A stretch of DNA of 64,000 nucleotides from Citrus sinensis. Lineage: Eukaryota; Streptophyta; Magnoliopsida; Sapindales; Rutaceae. The stretch is from positions 1,776,001-1,840,000 of the forward strand of contig NC_068556.1 in the NCBI RefSeq assembly GCF_022201045.2, given 5' to 3'. Below are positions 23,691-35,900 of the stretch, piece by piece (position 1 is the first letter of the stretch; every line of letters starts with the position of its first letter). Under the pieces are notes generated by a model. That model was given only the letters and a program-made list of their open reading frames with translations. It was not told the DNA's origin and searched no databases. The position numbers and the translations under genes were made by a program.

Positions 23691-25093
23691 TAGGGGTGAG
23701 CATGTGTTGGTTTGGGTTGGATTTTAAGTTAACTCAAACTAAATCATAAAAATTTGGATCCAACCCAAACCAAACCATTTGGGTTTGGTTTGGATTTGGT
23801 TTAATTTTATTATCAAAATAATTTTTATTTTAATAAAATTTAATTATATCAAAATTATAATAATTATTAATTGTTATTAATTATTAAATTGATATTAAAA
23901 TATAAAAAAATATAGTGGATAAAAATTATAAATTTTACAATAACTTAATCCTTAAATTAAAGAATACTAGAAAATCAAAATAAAGTTTAATCACAAAAAT
24001 TAGTATTTCTCAATAAATAAGAACGTACACTTTAATAATAAACTTTCACAAACATGACATTAACAATCTAATAATAAATTTTGCCACTTGTTATTTATTT
24101 AATTATGCAATATTTGTTTTTATTTATCGTTTTGGTAGTTTTGCGTTATGTTGTCTACTTATATGTTTAATTTTAGGGAGATTGTCAGTTTCCCCCCTAC
24201 AGTAATCAACATATATTATTTTTCCCCCTTCTGCTTTTATAATGGCCAAAACCCCCCCTAATCGTATAAGTTTACAATATTACCCTTATTTTCAACTACT
24301 CTTTTATTTATATTTATTCTAAATTAAATAAATCACATGAATAGAAACTAAATAAAAAATAAAGCATTAAAAATAAGAAATATATGTTTTGATATGAACA
24401 AAAAAATTAATAATACATTTTTTTATACTTATTTATTTTGTGAAAATTTTCTTATAATAAATATATAAGAAAATTATTAGTCAAATGATAAAAAAATTAT
24501 TATAAGAAAACTTGAATGACAAATAAAAATTTATTATAAGATAAATAATAAAATATTTTACCTATACTTTTTACATTTAATTTTAAAATATTAAAAAATA
24601 TTTATTATAAGCAAATGTTCACAAAATAAATAATTACAAGAAAATTTTTTTGTAAATAAGAAGAAATTTATGTTATTTCTTCTTAGTAGAGTTTCCTGCT
24701 CTTTCTATGATGATCCTTCCATGTGGGAGGAATTATTTTTGTAAATAAGAAAAAAAATTTATGTTATTTACAACAATATTTATTTAATTTAAATTTATTT
24801 TTACTGTTATTTTCATTTTCTAATTGTTGACAATTGATCGCGCCATAAAAAATTTAATGGTGGTCTTTCACTTATTTGTGTTCATTTATTTTGTTTTCAT
24901 TTATTTCATTTGAAAAATTTGAGTGTTGGGGTTTTGTCCATAACCTATGGGTAAACCATACCCAAACCATAATAAAATGGTTTTCTACATAAAACTCACA
25001 TCTAACCCATTTTCATTATTTACCCAACCCAAACCATTTAATTTGGTTTGAGTTTGGATAAACCCATGGGTTGTGGGTTTATGCCCACCCCTA
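23691..25093. mobile_element. Non-autonomous hAT-like element, 1403 bp
   Basis: The ends are TAGGGGTGAGCA and its inverted partner TGCCCACCCCTA. The element is flanked by a perfect 8-bp target duplication, ATCAGGAT (23683-23690 and 25094-25101), the hallmark length for hAT insertions. Subterminal regions are rich in AACCCAAACC/GGTTTGGGTT repeats in opposite orientations at the two ends, likely transposase-binding sites. The interior is AT-rich with no transposase frame, so it must be mobilised in trans. Confidence 0.88.
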
Positions 25094-25198
25094 ATCAGGA
25101 TGATATATTCAACCGGTCAAGAAGCGAAGCTGATTCATGTAATCATACATGTAATTCCAAATATACTGAAATCTGCAATATCAGCAACAAGGGATGAT

Positions 25199-26206
25199 TA
25201 ATGATGGCCAGGCACAGCACGACCCACCAAGCGTTGGCCCATGCGGGTTCGTGGGCCGGCACGGCCCACCAATTTGGTGGGCCATACCGTGCCGTTCGCA
25301 CTTTTTTTTATAAGGGCCCGGCACACCCTAAAAAAAGTCTATCAATTTTTTTTTTTGTTCACATGTCCAGCATATCTAAAAAAACCTACGTGTCTAGTGT
25401 ATTTTATTCAAGCCCACGTGCGTAATAATAATAATAATAATAATTTCATAGATCATAGTAATAATTAATGAAAAACAAAATTACAATCTAGAATAACACT
25501 TACATCTAATTTTATTTGAACTACTAATATTATAATTGCTCATAAACTCCATTGAATGAAAATGTAATTTTTAACCTATCATAAAAATATTTTGTTCATA
25601 ATTTTATTTTTTTGTGCATAAATATGAAAAATATTTCATTCACAAATGAAACATATCTCCATTGACTATTAACTAAGTTATGATTTCATAAATAAAATAT
25701 TAATGTCGTAAAAGTTTTTATTTATCATTTATAAAATCATGATATTTATTTATCCATTCAATAAATTATAAACATAAAAAATTAAAATATTTATTTAAAC
25801 TATGACTTAAATTAATTTTTAAAAGTCTATGCTAAAAAAAATTTTAAAAATTTAATTTCAAGATATTTATAAAATTATGATATTTTATATTAATTTTTTA
25901 TTAAAAAAAATTATTTTGATATACTTTGGCCAACATACTATTGGTGACCCACGGGCCGCGTGCTTAGCCTACCAATGAAGCGTGCTTATTACTAGCCTTT
26001 TCGTGTGCCGTGCTTTGACCCATCTTTAATTGTTTCGTGCTTTTAAGGCCCAACACGGCCCACGTGCGTGCTGTGCCGCGCCTCGTGCCCTACCAAAACG
26101 TGCTCGTGTCGTGTCGTGTCGTGTCGTGTCGTGTCGTGTCGTGCTATACGGACACGTGCCATGCCCGTACCGTGCCTCGTGACACTCGGCCCATTGGGCA
26201 TCTCTA
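25199..26206. mobile_element. Second hAT-like element with GC-rich ends, ~1.0 kb
   Basis: The termini TAATGATGGCCA and the inverted TAGAGATGCCCA resemble each other. The flanking octamers GGGATGAT and GGGATGTG match at six of eight bases, consistent with an aged 8-bp target duplication. Subterminal regions are packed with CGTGCC/GGCACG motifs on both sides, while the interior is very AT-rich. No open transposase frame. It begins about 100 bp from the end of the previous element. Boundaries are less certain than for that one. Confidence 0.6.
26104..26144. repeat. Pentanucleotide repeat (GTGTC)n
   Basis: About eight tandem GTGTC units lie in the subterminal region of the GC-rich hAT-like element. 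They probably expanded from its CGTGCC-type motifs. Confidence 0.9.
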
Positions 26207-26214
26207 GGGATGTG

Positions 26215-27058
26215 AAGATGGGTATGGTGGTGATTTTGAAGTGATGGATTTGGAAGTGAAAATAATCTTCAATTTACAGATTTTGCAGTGAAAATTACAA
26301 GGAAAAGATTTTTAAAATAACTAAAAATAAAAGTTGTTTAACATCTAATGAGATGGGAGAAATTTTAGAATACATCAGAAGTACCATTTTAGCCATACAA
26401 TAAGTAAATAATACTATAACAAGTGTGTATTTATATTTAAAAAATCAATATGCAAGTAGTGGTTATATTAAATTCATTTACACATGTCATATATGCATTC
26501 ATTGATTATATTATCTATGATGTATTAAAAACCTCCTCAATGGGTTTGGTGGTGATGAAGATTAACATGGTGTTGATCAGAAGAGAAAGAGAGAGAGCAC
26601 ATACGACAGAGAAAAGAAAAAAGTTATAAAAATAAGTACTTACTTTTAATTTTAAATGAGGGCAACTTCGAAAATATAGGGGATTAATTGAACAGAAGGA
26701 TCGGTAATTGAGTGGTTCAATATCACTATTCAATTATCAATTAATACGCTAGCCCAAAGAGTTAAGAGTACTTAAGCTCATACTTGTTTATTGGCCGCGT
26801 GTCACCAAATGTGATCATCCATTAGATGGCGTGAATAAAAAACATCACACGAATACTTTGAAAAAAAATCTCTTGAAATATCGCTTGAAAAATGCAACTG
26901 ATGTATTCTAAAATTTCTTTTAGATTAAAATAAGAGATATAGATTTCATCCTAAAAATCAACATCCTAAGAGAATTTTGTTATAAAACATTTTATATTTA
27001 TTATCTTCGATTTCTATTAAGTTATTGCTACAGAATTTTGTTTTACATTAATACAGAT
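26215..27058. other. Spacer before the copia element, no gene seen
   Basis: AT-rich sequence with a GAGA-rich patch near 26583-26600. The short minus-strand frame at 26515-26733 is not recognisable. Confidence 0.5.
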
Positions 27059-27063
27059 CCAAA

Positions 27064-27362
27064 TGTTAAGAATAACATACGCTGAGTCAGCTGTTGAGTC
27101 ATCAAGCCACGCTGGAAGTCAGTTTTGCAGTTAGTTAGAGAGCTTATAAGCTTCCCTCCAAAAGTTTGTTATGTATATTAGAATCTGTGCTCACGAGTTT
27201 TGTGAGATTGCAAAACTTGAAAAGATTCTCACACTACTATAAATTGTATCGTGACTCAATTAATAAAGTTGTCGAAGTTTTCCATTTTCTCTCAGTCAAA
27301 ATTTTCTCTCTGTTTTTCTAAGTAACCAAACAAAATCTACAGAGCATTTTGTATTTTTAACT
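27064..27362 (+). repeat. 5' LTR of copia element (299 bp)
   Basis: It begins TGTTAAGAATAAC and ends TTTTTAACT, giving a short inverted terminus (TGTTAA/TTAACT). It is identical to the 3' LTR except for C at 27211. Confidence 0.97.
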
Positions 27363-27374
27363 TGGTATCAGAGC
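27363..27374 (+). other. Primer binding site
   Basis: TGGTATCAGAGC immediately follows the 5' LTR and is complementary to the 3' end of plant initiator tRNA-Met, the standard copia primer. Confidence 0.95.
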
Positions 27375-27383
27375 TTGAATCCA

Positions 27384-30300
27384 ATGGCCTTAATCGGTTC
27401 CAATCAACAGTCGAGCAACACTTCCATAACTTCTTTCACCTTCACAAATCCAATTAAGCTTGATCGTGCAAACTATACGATCTGGAAACAGCAAGTACTG
27501 TCTTCAATTCGAGGCAATGGTCTTGAAGGCTATATTGATGGATCAAGAATCTGTCCTAGTCAATTTCTTTCTCCAGAGGCTAGATCTGAAGGTTCTTCCT
27601 CTTCTAGCATTGAAGGTCAAGAGAATCCAGAGTATGCAGCCTGGAGACGTCAAGATCAGCTCCTGCTCAGTTGGATTCTGTCGTCCATGAATGTAGATAT
27701 TCTCAGTCTTGTGGTAAGCTCTAAGACTTCTTTTGAGCTGTGGAAAAATCTAGAAAAACAATTTGGATCTGAATCTATGGCTAAGAAAGTTCATCTGAAA
27801 ATGCTTTTGAGTAATCTGCGAAAAGGATCTCTAACCATGTCTGAGTATTTTACAAAGCTTAAGTCAGTTACAGATGGTCTTGCTTTAGCTGGTAGTCCTA
27901 TGCATGATTTGGATTTAATCACTCATCTTATTACTGGTCTAGATTAGTCATATTATCCTGTAGTAGTCTATATTGAGGCAAACATGTTGAAAATGGATCT
28001 TAGTGAGGCTTATGCTATGCTTCTCACACATGAGGCTAGACTTGAGAATAACAAGCTTCATGATAGTAAGGAAACCAAGAACAATTATGCAGCAAATGTA
28101 GCTCAGGCTGGAAATTTTTCAAAGAAAGGTAATAACAATAATCAAAACAACTGGAAGGCTGGAGGAAACAATTGGAATAATAACTCTGGTGGAAGAGGTG
28201 GTTTTGGTGGTAATGGAAGAGGTGGTTACCAATGGTTCAATCCAGGAAAAGGAAACTGGAATAATAATAATTTCAGAGGTGCTGCTGGTGGATTTAACAG
28301 TGGATTTCCTGGTCCTGGTGGCTTCAATAACAATTATGGCAGAGGTGGTTTCAACTCAGGAGGTGCTGGAAAGAATTTTGCTCAGGGAAATGGTGCTGCT
28401 TGTCAGATATGCTTCAGGTTTAATCATACAGCAGCTGACTGCAGAGACAGGTTCAACAGAAATTTTATCCCAAATTTTCCAGCTCCAGCTCCAAATCACT
28501 TCTCTAATCAGTATCAAGGACCAAGAGCAGCCTTCATAACAACATCTGAAGGAGCTGCTGATCAGGGATGGTTTCTGGACAGTGGTGCAACTCATCACTT
28601 AACAAACACAGTTCAAAATCTGAGTGATGGTAAGATCTATTTTGGCTCAAACTTACTTACTGTTGGTAATGGCCAAGGTCTTAGAATTAATCACATAGGT
28701 TCTACACAACTTCACACCTCATTTGGCACATGTTTACAACTACAAAATATTTTGTGTGTTCCTCAAATTACCAAGAACCTTATTAGTATTTCCAAACTTC
28801 TCACTGATAATGATATAACCATTGAGTTTTTCTCTGATGTTTGCTTCCTAAAGGACAAGGTGAATGGCACTCTGTTGGCTCAGGGGATTGCTAGAGATGG
28901 CCTATACAAGCTACTGTCAAAAGAGGAATCTCTCTCTTCTTCCACTCTTGTTCTGCCAGTGTCTCATCCTAGTTCTATGATGTCAACTCTTTCCTGCAAT
29001 AATGTAGTTACTTCTGTTCAAAGTTCAAATAATGACTTCTGTTTTAAGTCTACATTTCCTGTAAGCTTTCAAACTTCAAGTTCTATGTCAGCAAATATGT
29101 TGCACAATAGACTTGGTCATCCAAGTAAGCATGTCATACAAACTATTCTCAGAAACAATTGTTTAATGTCAGCCAATGTTAGTAAATCAAATTTTATTTT
29201 CTGTGATGCCTGTCAACTTGGAAAGTTACATCAATTACACTTCCCTACTACTGAAATCAAAACAAAATACCCTTTAGAATTAATACACACAGACTTATGG
29301 GGACCAGCTCCTGTTTTATCACTAGATGGTTATAGATACTATATTTCCTTTGTTGATGACTTCACCCGATACTGATGGATTTTTCCCTTAGTTTTAAAAT
29401 CTGATGCCCTTACTACTTTCAAACACTTCAAGAGCTTAGTTGAGAAACAATTCAATCTGCATATCAAAACCTTGCAGTCTGACATGGGAGGTGAATTCAA
29501 AGCTTTTCAGTCCTTTCTTCAAAAAGAAGGTATCCAAGCTAGATTTAGTTGTCCTTATACTCACCATCAAAATGGTGTTGTTGAGAGAAAACATAGACAC
29601 TTAGTAGAAACTGGATTAACACTCCTTGCTCAAGCAAAAATGCCTATTTCTTTCTGGTGGGAGGCTTTCCATACAGCCTCTTATCTCATTAATAGAATGC
29701 CTACCACTACACTGAACAACTTATCTCCCTATCAAAAGCTCCATAATCAGCCACCAAACTATCAACTTCTCAGAGTTTTTGGTTGTGCTTGCTATCCTTT
29801 TCTCAGGCCTTATAATGACCACAAGCTTGATTTTCATTCCCAAAAATGTTTGTTCTTAGGTTACAGCCCTCTTCACAAAGGATATAGGTGTCTAACAAAG
29901 TCAAGCAAAGTTTATGTTGCTGCTCATATTGTTTTCAATGAGTCTGATTTTCCCTATTTAGAGTTGTTCTCTTCATCTGAGTCTTCTTCCAATTCTCTAT
30001 CATCATACTCTCCATCTGTTTGTATCCTTAATGACAGTGGCTTGCATCAGTCATCAGCTACATCTCCTGCTTCAGCAGAGTTACCAACTTCACATTCACC
30101 TCAACATGCTCATCAAGCTTCACCAATCTCAGATTCATACAGCTCAACATCATCACATTCTTCATCACATAATGCTTTAGCCAATCCCTCTGATGAATTA
30201 CAACCATCATCTCAACCTGTCATTTCAACTCATCAGATGGTTACTCGAGCCAAATCTGGTATTTTTAAACCAAAGACCTATCTTACAGCTACCCAAGACC

Positions 30301-31802
30301 TTGAACCAGTGAGTGTTAAAGCAGCCCTGATTGATATAAAGTGGAAAATGGCCATGCAAGAGGAGTATAATGCTTTGCAGAAAAATGGCACCTGGACATT
30401 GGTTCCAGCTGAAACAGCTACAAAACTTGTTGGAAATAAGTGGGTTTTTCGAGTTAAATATAATCCAGATGGTAGCATTTCCAAGTATAAGGCTCGGTTG
30501 GTTGCAAAAGGTTTTCATCAAACCTATGGAGTAGATTTCTTTGAAACCTTCAGTCCAGTTGTTAAACCCTGCACTGTTCGTATTGTTCTTAGCTTAGCAG
30601 TCATGCAATGTTGGCCAGTTCGGCAATTGGATGTTAACAATGCCTTTCTTAATGGCATGCTTACTGAAGATGTGTTTATGTCTCAGCCAGAAGGCTTTAT
30701 CAACTCTCAGTTTCCCACTCATGTATGCAAATTACAAAAAGCCCTTTATGGTCTTAAGCAGGCTCCAAGGGCTTGGTATGATAGATTAAAAGGGTCTTTA
30801 GTTCAGTGGGGTTTCAGATCTTCAAAGTCAGATACTTCACTGTTTTTCAAGCATATTGGCAGTAATGTTCTCATCATTCTTGTTTATGTAGATGATATTC
30901 TGATAACAGGTTCTAGTGAGGTTTATATTTCAGAGGTTATCAGCCTACTTAGCTCAGAATTTGCACTTAAAGATTTAGGAGATTTTAACTACTTTCTTGG
31001 GGTAGAAGTGACTCCATCTGCTGAAGGGTTACATCTATCTCAAACTAAGTATGTTGGTGACATCTTAAGAAAAGCTCATATGCTTGAGAGCAAAGGCTGT
31101 AATACACCTATCAGTGTTGCTGATAAGTTGCAGAAGGACAAAGGTTGCTCATTTACAAATCCCTCTCTTTACAGAAGCATCATTGGTTCTCTGCAGTATC
31201 TGACTCTGACCAGACCAGATATTGCATTCACTGTAAACAAATTGAGTCAGTTTTTAGCTGCTCCAACTAGCTTGCATTGGCAGGCTTGCAAGAGGGTATT
31301 ACGATATCTACAAAGCACAGCACATTTTGGACTGCAGTTCTTCAAGTCAGGTTCTCCAAGTCTCATAGCATATTCTGATGCAGATTGGGGGTCTGATCCA
31401 GATGATAGAAGATCTGTTGGAGGGTATTGTGTTTATCTTGGGTCCAATCTTGTGTCTTGGTCATCTCAGAAACAGAACATTGTTTCCAGGTCATCTGCTG
31501 AATCTAAGTATAGAGCATTGGCCTTAGCTACATCTGAGGTTCTGTGGATTACATATCTGTTGAAAGAGCTCAAAGTATCACTTCCCAAACCTCCTGTTCT
31601 TTACTGTGACAACAGCAGTGCAGAAGCTTTGGCTAGCAATCCTAAATATCATTCAAGAACTAAACATATAGAACTGGATTTACATTTTGTCAGAGAGCAC
31701 ATTGCCAACAAGGATCTCTTCATTGAACATGTATCTAGTTCTGATCAGTTAGCTGATGTGCTCACCAAACCTCTGAGTTTTGATCATTTTGCCTATATGT
31801 GA
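27384..31802 (+). pseudogene. copia gag-pol polyprotein, one frame with two stop codons
   Basis: The frame runs from the ATG at 27384 to the stop at 31800-31802, with no frameshift. It is broken by TAG at 27945-27947 (late gag) and TGA at 29373-29375 (integrase core). Visible domains: gag with a glycine/asparagine-rich stretch and CCHC knuckle (CQICFRFNHTAADC); protease DSG (near 28578); GAG-pre-integrase HHCC zinc motif; integrase D,D35E residues, with the second stop between the two aspartates; reverse transcriptase YVDD (30885-30896); RNase H near the C-terminus. As it stands it cannot make a full polyprotein unless stops are read through, though intact relatives could supply proteins in trans. 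Confidence 0.95.
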
Positions 31803-31836
31803 ACTAAGCTCAATGTCTGCTCACGACCTTGAGCTT

Positions 31837-31845
31837 ATGGGGGCA
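31837..31845 (+). other. Polypurine tract
   Basis: ATGGGGGCA directly abuts the 3' LTR, where plus-strand DNA synthesis is primed. Confidence 0.75.
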
Positions 31846-32144
31846 TGTTAAGAATAACATACGCTGAGTCAGCTGTTGAGTCATCAAGCCACGCTGGAAG
31901 TCAGTTTTGCAGTTAGTTAGAGAGCTTATAAGCTTCCCTCCAAAAGTTTGTTATGTATATTAGAATCTGTGCTCACGAGTTTTGTGAGATTGTAAAACTT
32001 GAAAAGATTCTCACACTACTATAAATTGTATCGTGACTCAATTAATAAAGTTGTCGAAGTTTTCCATTTTCTCTCAGTCAAAATTTTCTCTCTGTTTTTC
32101 TAAGTAACCAAACAAAATCTACAGAGCATTTTGTATTTTTAACT
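31846..32144 (+). repeat. 3' LTR of copia element (299 bp)
   Basis: Same length as the 5' LTR, with one substitution (T at 31993). It is followed by the CCAAA target duplication. Confidence 0.97.
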
Positions 32145-32149
32145 CCAAA

Positions 32150-32955
32150 GAATGTAATTTTTTTCTGTTAATCGTCGTGGGCAGTGGAAATGTTTTAAAT
32201 TTTTAAACAGTCAATCACAATGTTTATATGATGCGGCGTTTGATATAAAATTTGAAAATGACTTCTCGTTTTCAACGAGTCAAAATCTGAGGTATGATTC
32301 CATAATAAATCAGAAATTTTATGTAATGTTATAGTACTCGAGGAAAGAAGAAGACGTCGGGAAAAAAAATAATTATTAAAAGGAAAATGCATGTGCAATA
32401 TTCTGATCTTTTCTTGTTCAAAAGAAAATCATATATTGGTTGGTACTCACAAAAGTTCCAGGTAAAATTCTTAGGGCTGATGCAAGTAAAGATGCAAGTA
32501 AAGGTTCAAGTCTTCCTGGCCTATATATTCATATTCATAAGACATAACTAACATATAAAAGCAAACATGATGGATTCAAATACCAAGCTTACTTTCTTGT
32601 TATAATGCTAGTAAACTGACAGAATCTATCCATGCATGCAAAAACAGACAAAACAAAAAATTGACCTGCCAGCAACTTGACACCAATCAAATAAAATAAT
32701 CAAATTCCTGAGAAATGAGCAATACAAGATAGCATCCAAGTTTCCAAACAAAGCACGAAAGTTCCTATAACATTTTACAAAATTAATAAACATGTACATA
32801 TATCATATATCATGCTTGGATAACAGTTTTTAAGGCCAGTGCTGCCATAGTAAAATCACATGGCAGCTTAACCTTTGACAATGGCAGAGTGGCTTGCAGC
32901 CTATTAAAGCCTGTTACAGCCACAAAAAGTAGCTGTTGGCATCTTCAAAAACTAG
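32150..32955. other. Spacer and presumed RDR6 3'-UTR
   Basis: No exon was recognised. The part nearest 32955 should be the RDR6 3'-UTR, because the gene reads leftward; the poly(A) site was not placed. Confidence 0.5.
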
Positions 32956-35900
32956 TCAGATCCTATCAGCAACATACCTGGCTAAATAATTGACCGGTTT
33001 AGAGGTGTCAATATTTGCCATTTCCCGGCACCTAATTTTGATCCGAGCAAGATAATCATTTGCAATCCAGGCAAAACTCAATAACACTACACTCCTAGCA
33101 CTATCTTGCTCTTGCAAATCAAGTGACTTCTTTACCCATTCCGGATGGTAAGTAACCTGGTACCACGCTGATGCCTTTCGTTCAAATAATGCATTCTTTT
33201 CATCCTCAGAGAGGAGCTCACAATCAGAGTCCATTTTCTCAAAAACTTGTCTAAACTCTTTCCTTAACGCACTATAAGAATGCTTGAGCCTCTCCTTTAG
33301 TTCTCCTTGCTTCCGGCTGTTGTATTTTGGCATGGACCAAATATGCCCGGTCACTAATTCTTCTTCCCTGTTCACTTTGTACTGTTCCAGAAGACCATTC
33401 AGCTGGCCATCATAAGAGCACTTTTGATTCCATGCATCTGCAATGAAATCAACTGATTCAGGTACCTCAAGGTCGGTATCGTAGTGGATGTCAACAGGAT
33501 TAATGTCTACCTCAGACGAAACAGAAATGTCTTCATCATAAGCATCTTTACTCTGCCTATAGAGCCTTCCCAATATTTTGTTCGATTTGTATGATTGATA
33601 GGCTTCCTTCCCCATAAAATCTGGGTACAGTTTGGGTTTCAAATGTGCAGGCATGGTTACGATCTTCCCAGTTTTGGGGAAATCAACAGCAGTGGCAGCT
33701 AACTCCGCTAGAAGGATGCAGTTTTCATCAAGAGCTCCATACTCACTGTGGTCAGCATGAACAACATGCGCGTTGCAGATTGTCCCCAGGTTCTCATTCA
33801 CCATGTGTTTTGCAAAAAACTCAATTATGTCCTGTAAAATAAAGATAATAAAAAGTCGGTAATCTACAGGTCTACTAACAACAAGATAAATCATAATCTA
33901 AATAATAAATCTGAATGCTTTTATAGGAAATATCGAAATGACCGTAATCCAGCTTTCACTACTGGTTCTTCTAGACATACAATTCTAGATTTCACCAAAT
34001 CATCTACATCATAAATTGAATTTCGAATTTATCAATTCAGCAATAAGAATTAAAATTCCAACTCATCAATTCCAATTTCACCTCTTCTAATTGATGAATT
34101 TGTTCACTGATTCATCAGTATGAATTTGTTTTATTCTTGACTTGAAATCCCAATGTCAGACTCAGACAACAGTTCAGAACTTAGCAGCCTATTGACATCA
34201 ATTTTGGGAACCCCATGATGCCAGCATGTACTTGGAAAGTGCCATTAACATTATTGAGCTACCTTAAGTGTGATATTGGGCAGGGCTGATGCATATAATA
34301 ATGCGCCAGAAAAGTCACCATGTCCACAATTAATAATTTCATGCAAGTTCATTTGTTTCACAGGTATTAGCACTGATGTTCTCATGCTTTGTGAATATAA
34401 ATATGGAAACTATTAGTATCTGACATTGTCTTAACCAACATGTGTATGCAAATGCAAGAGCTATGTAAATTGCCTTGTTGGAGACAATTTTACGAAAGGA
34501 ATTTTGTTTCATGGTAGAAGTACTATTTAATACCAATGGAAAAAAAAAATTAGATAATCAAATATTGGTTGGAAGTTCAGTGATAACATTCCAAGAGGCA
34601 AGTAGCTAACCCGCTGATCGACAGGGCGTGTTAACGTTTTGGCTTCAGCGGCATTGTATTCCATAGGAGGCCAACTCTTCTTACTTGGGGGGATAAGATT
34701 TTCATCCCAAGTGACAAAGTACAAGTCCCCATCAAGATCACTTCCAGAAGCTTCATTTGTGTGGGGCCTATCACCTTTTTGAGGGAAAACAAGGCAATCA
34801 TATAAATGATGCAATTCCGGGTGATCAACTGCTTCCAAAATCCTTATATCTCCAGGATGAAGACAAGGATTCTTAGCTATAACCACAAACCCCTTAATAA
34901 CCTGCAATTTCTTTGTCTCTGCAAACCTAGAACCATGTTTGGAAAAGCAGTTACCCAGAAATGGCTCTGACACTTGGATAAAGCATTGGCCTCCTTCCAA
35001 TACCCCAAGCTCATCTAAACATCCCATCAACCACCTCCCAGCAGGTACAAAGATCCTTGCCTTTTCCCTAAGGCCCCAAAGTTGGGCTGCTCTTATACAA
35101 GTTAGCATGCCTCGTAGATGAGGTTCTGTCTGAGGATTAAAACCAGCACTCAGCATTATTGCTGCTGTGTTTCCTTGCTCAGCACAGGCTGCAGTCAGAA
35201 CCTCAAATGCCACATCCGAGTCCACAAGCATTTGATTCAGTTTAGAAAGCATAGAATCCTGCATACTCCAGAACATTTCATCTGGAACATTCAATGTTGA
35301 TAGCAATGTAATAATCTGCCTGTTAAGGAAACCAGGCTGAAACCTAGTCCAAGAACAAATTTCCAAAGTGGTGTGGTGGGACTGGAATTTGTTCATACTT
35401 TCCCTTAAAGACATTCGAATCCCGTCACCTTTTGCAGGCCAACACGCCACAACCCCTTTGCAACCAGCATATCTAATCTGATAAGCACAGGGTGGAGGGT
35501 TCACATCCAATTTCAATTTCTGTGCTACTTCCATAGCAAGATCAGGAGTGATTTTTCCAATACCATCAGAAAATACATATCCATTCCTCTTAATATCTGG
35601 AAGCTCAGGATCAACTTCTGTTGGTGGTACTTCAACTGTTGCATAAGTAGAAGAGAAGCACTGACCCATCCTAGCAGCACACTTGGCAATATTCTTGTCA
35701 GTGAACCTCCCCATCCATTTCTTGATGTCAAGTACACTAGTCTTTCCATCTTCAGAAAAAAACCAGGCAGAACAGTCTCTCAGTTGACTGGATGAGAAGG
35801 CCAGAAAAGAAAATTTCCGACCACATAGATAGAATCCACCAGAGAGAATACTCCTCACCCTTTTGAACACTCGTGTTTTCTGCGAGAAGGAGTTCAACGT

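Larger units (their letters stand above)
27059..32149 (+). mobile_element. Nearly full-length Ty1-copia LTR retrotransposon with target duplication
   Basis: The element proper is 27064-32144, flanked by the 5-bp target duplication CCAAA (27059-27063, 32145-32149). In order it holds the 5' LTR, an initiator-tRNA-Met-type primer binding site, gag, protease, integrase, reverse transcriptase, RNase H, a polypurine tract and the 3' LTR. Integrase before reverse transcriptase makes it copia, not gypsy. LTRs differ at a single position (27211 C versus 31993 T), so the insertion is recent. Gag and pol lie in one continuous frame interrupted by two stop codons. Domain style suggests the Ale/Retrofit group, tentatively. 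It sits about 0.8 kb beyond the 3' end of RDR6. Confidence 0.98.
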
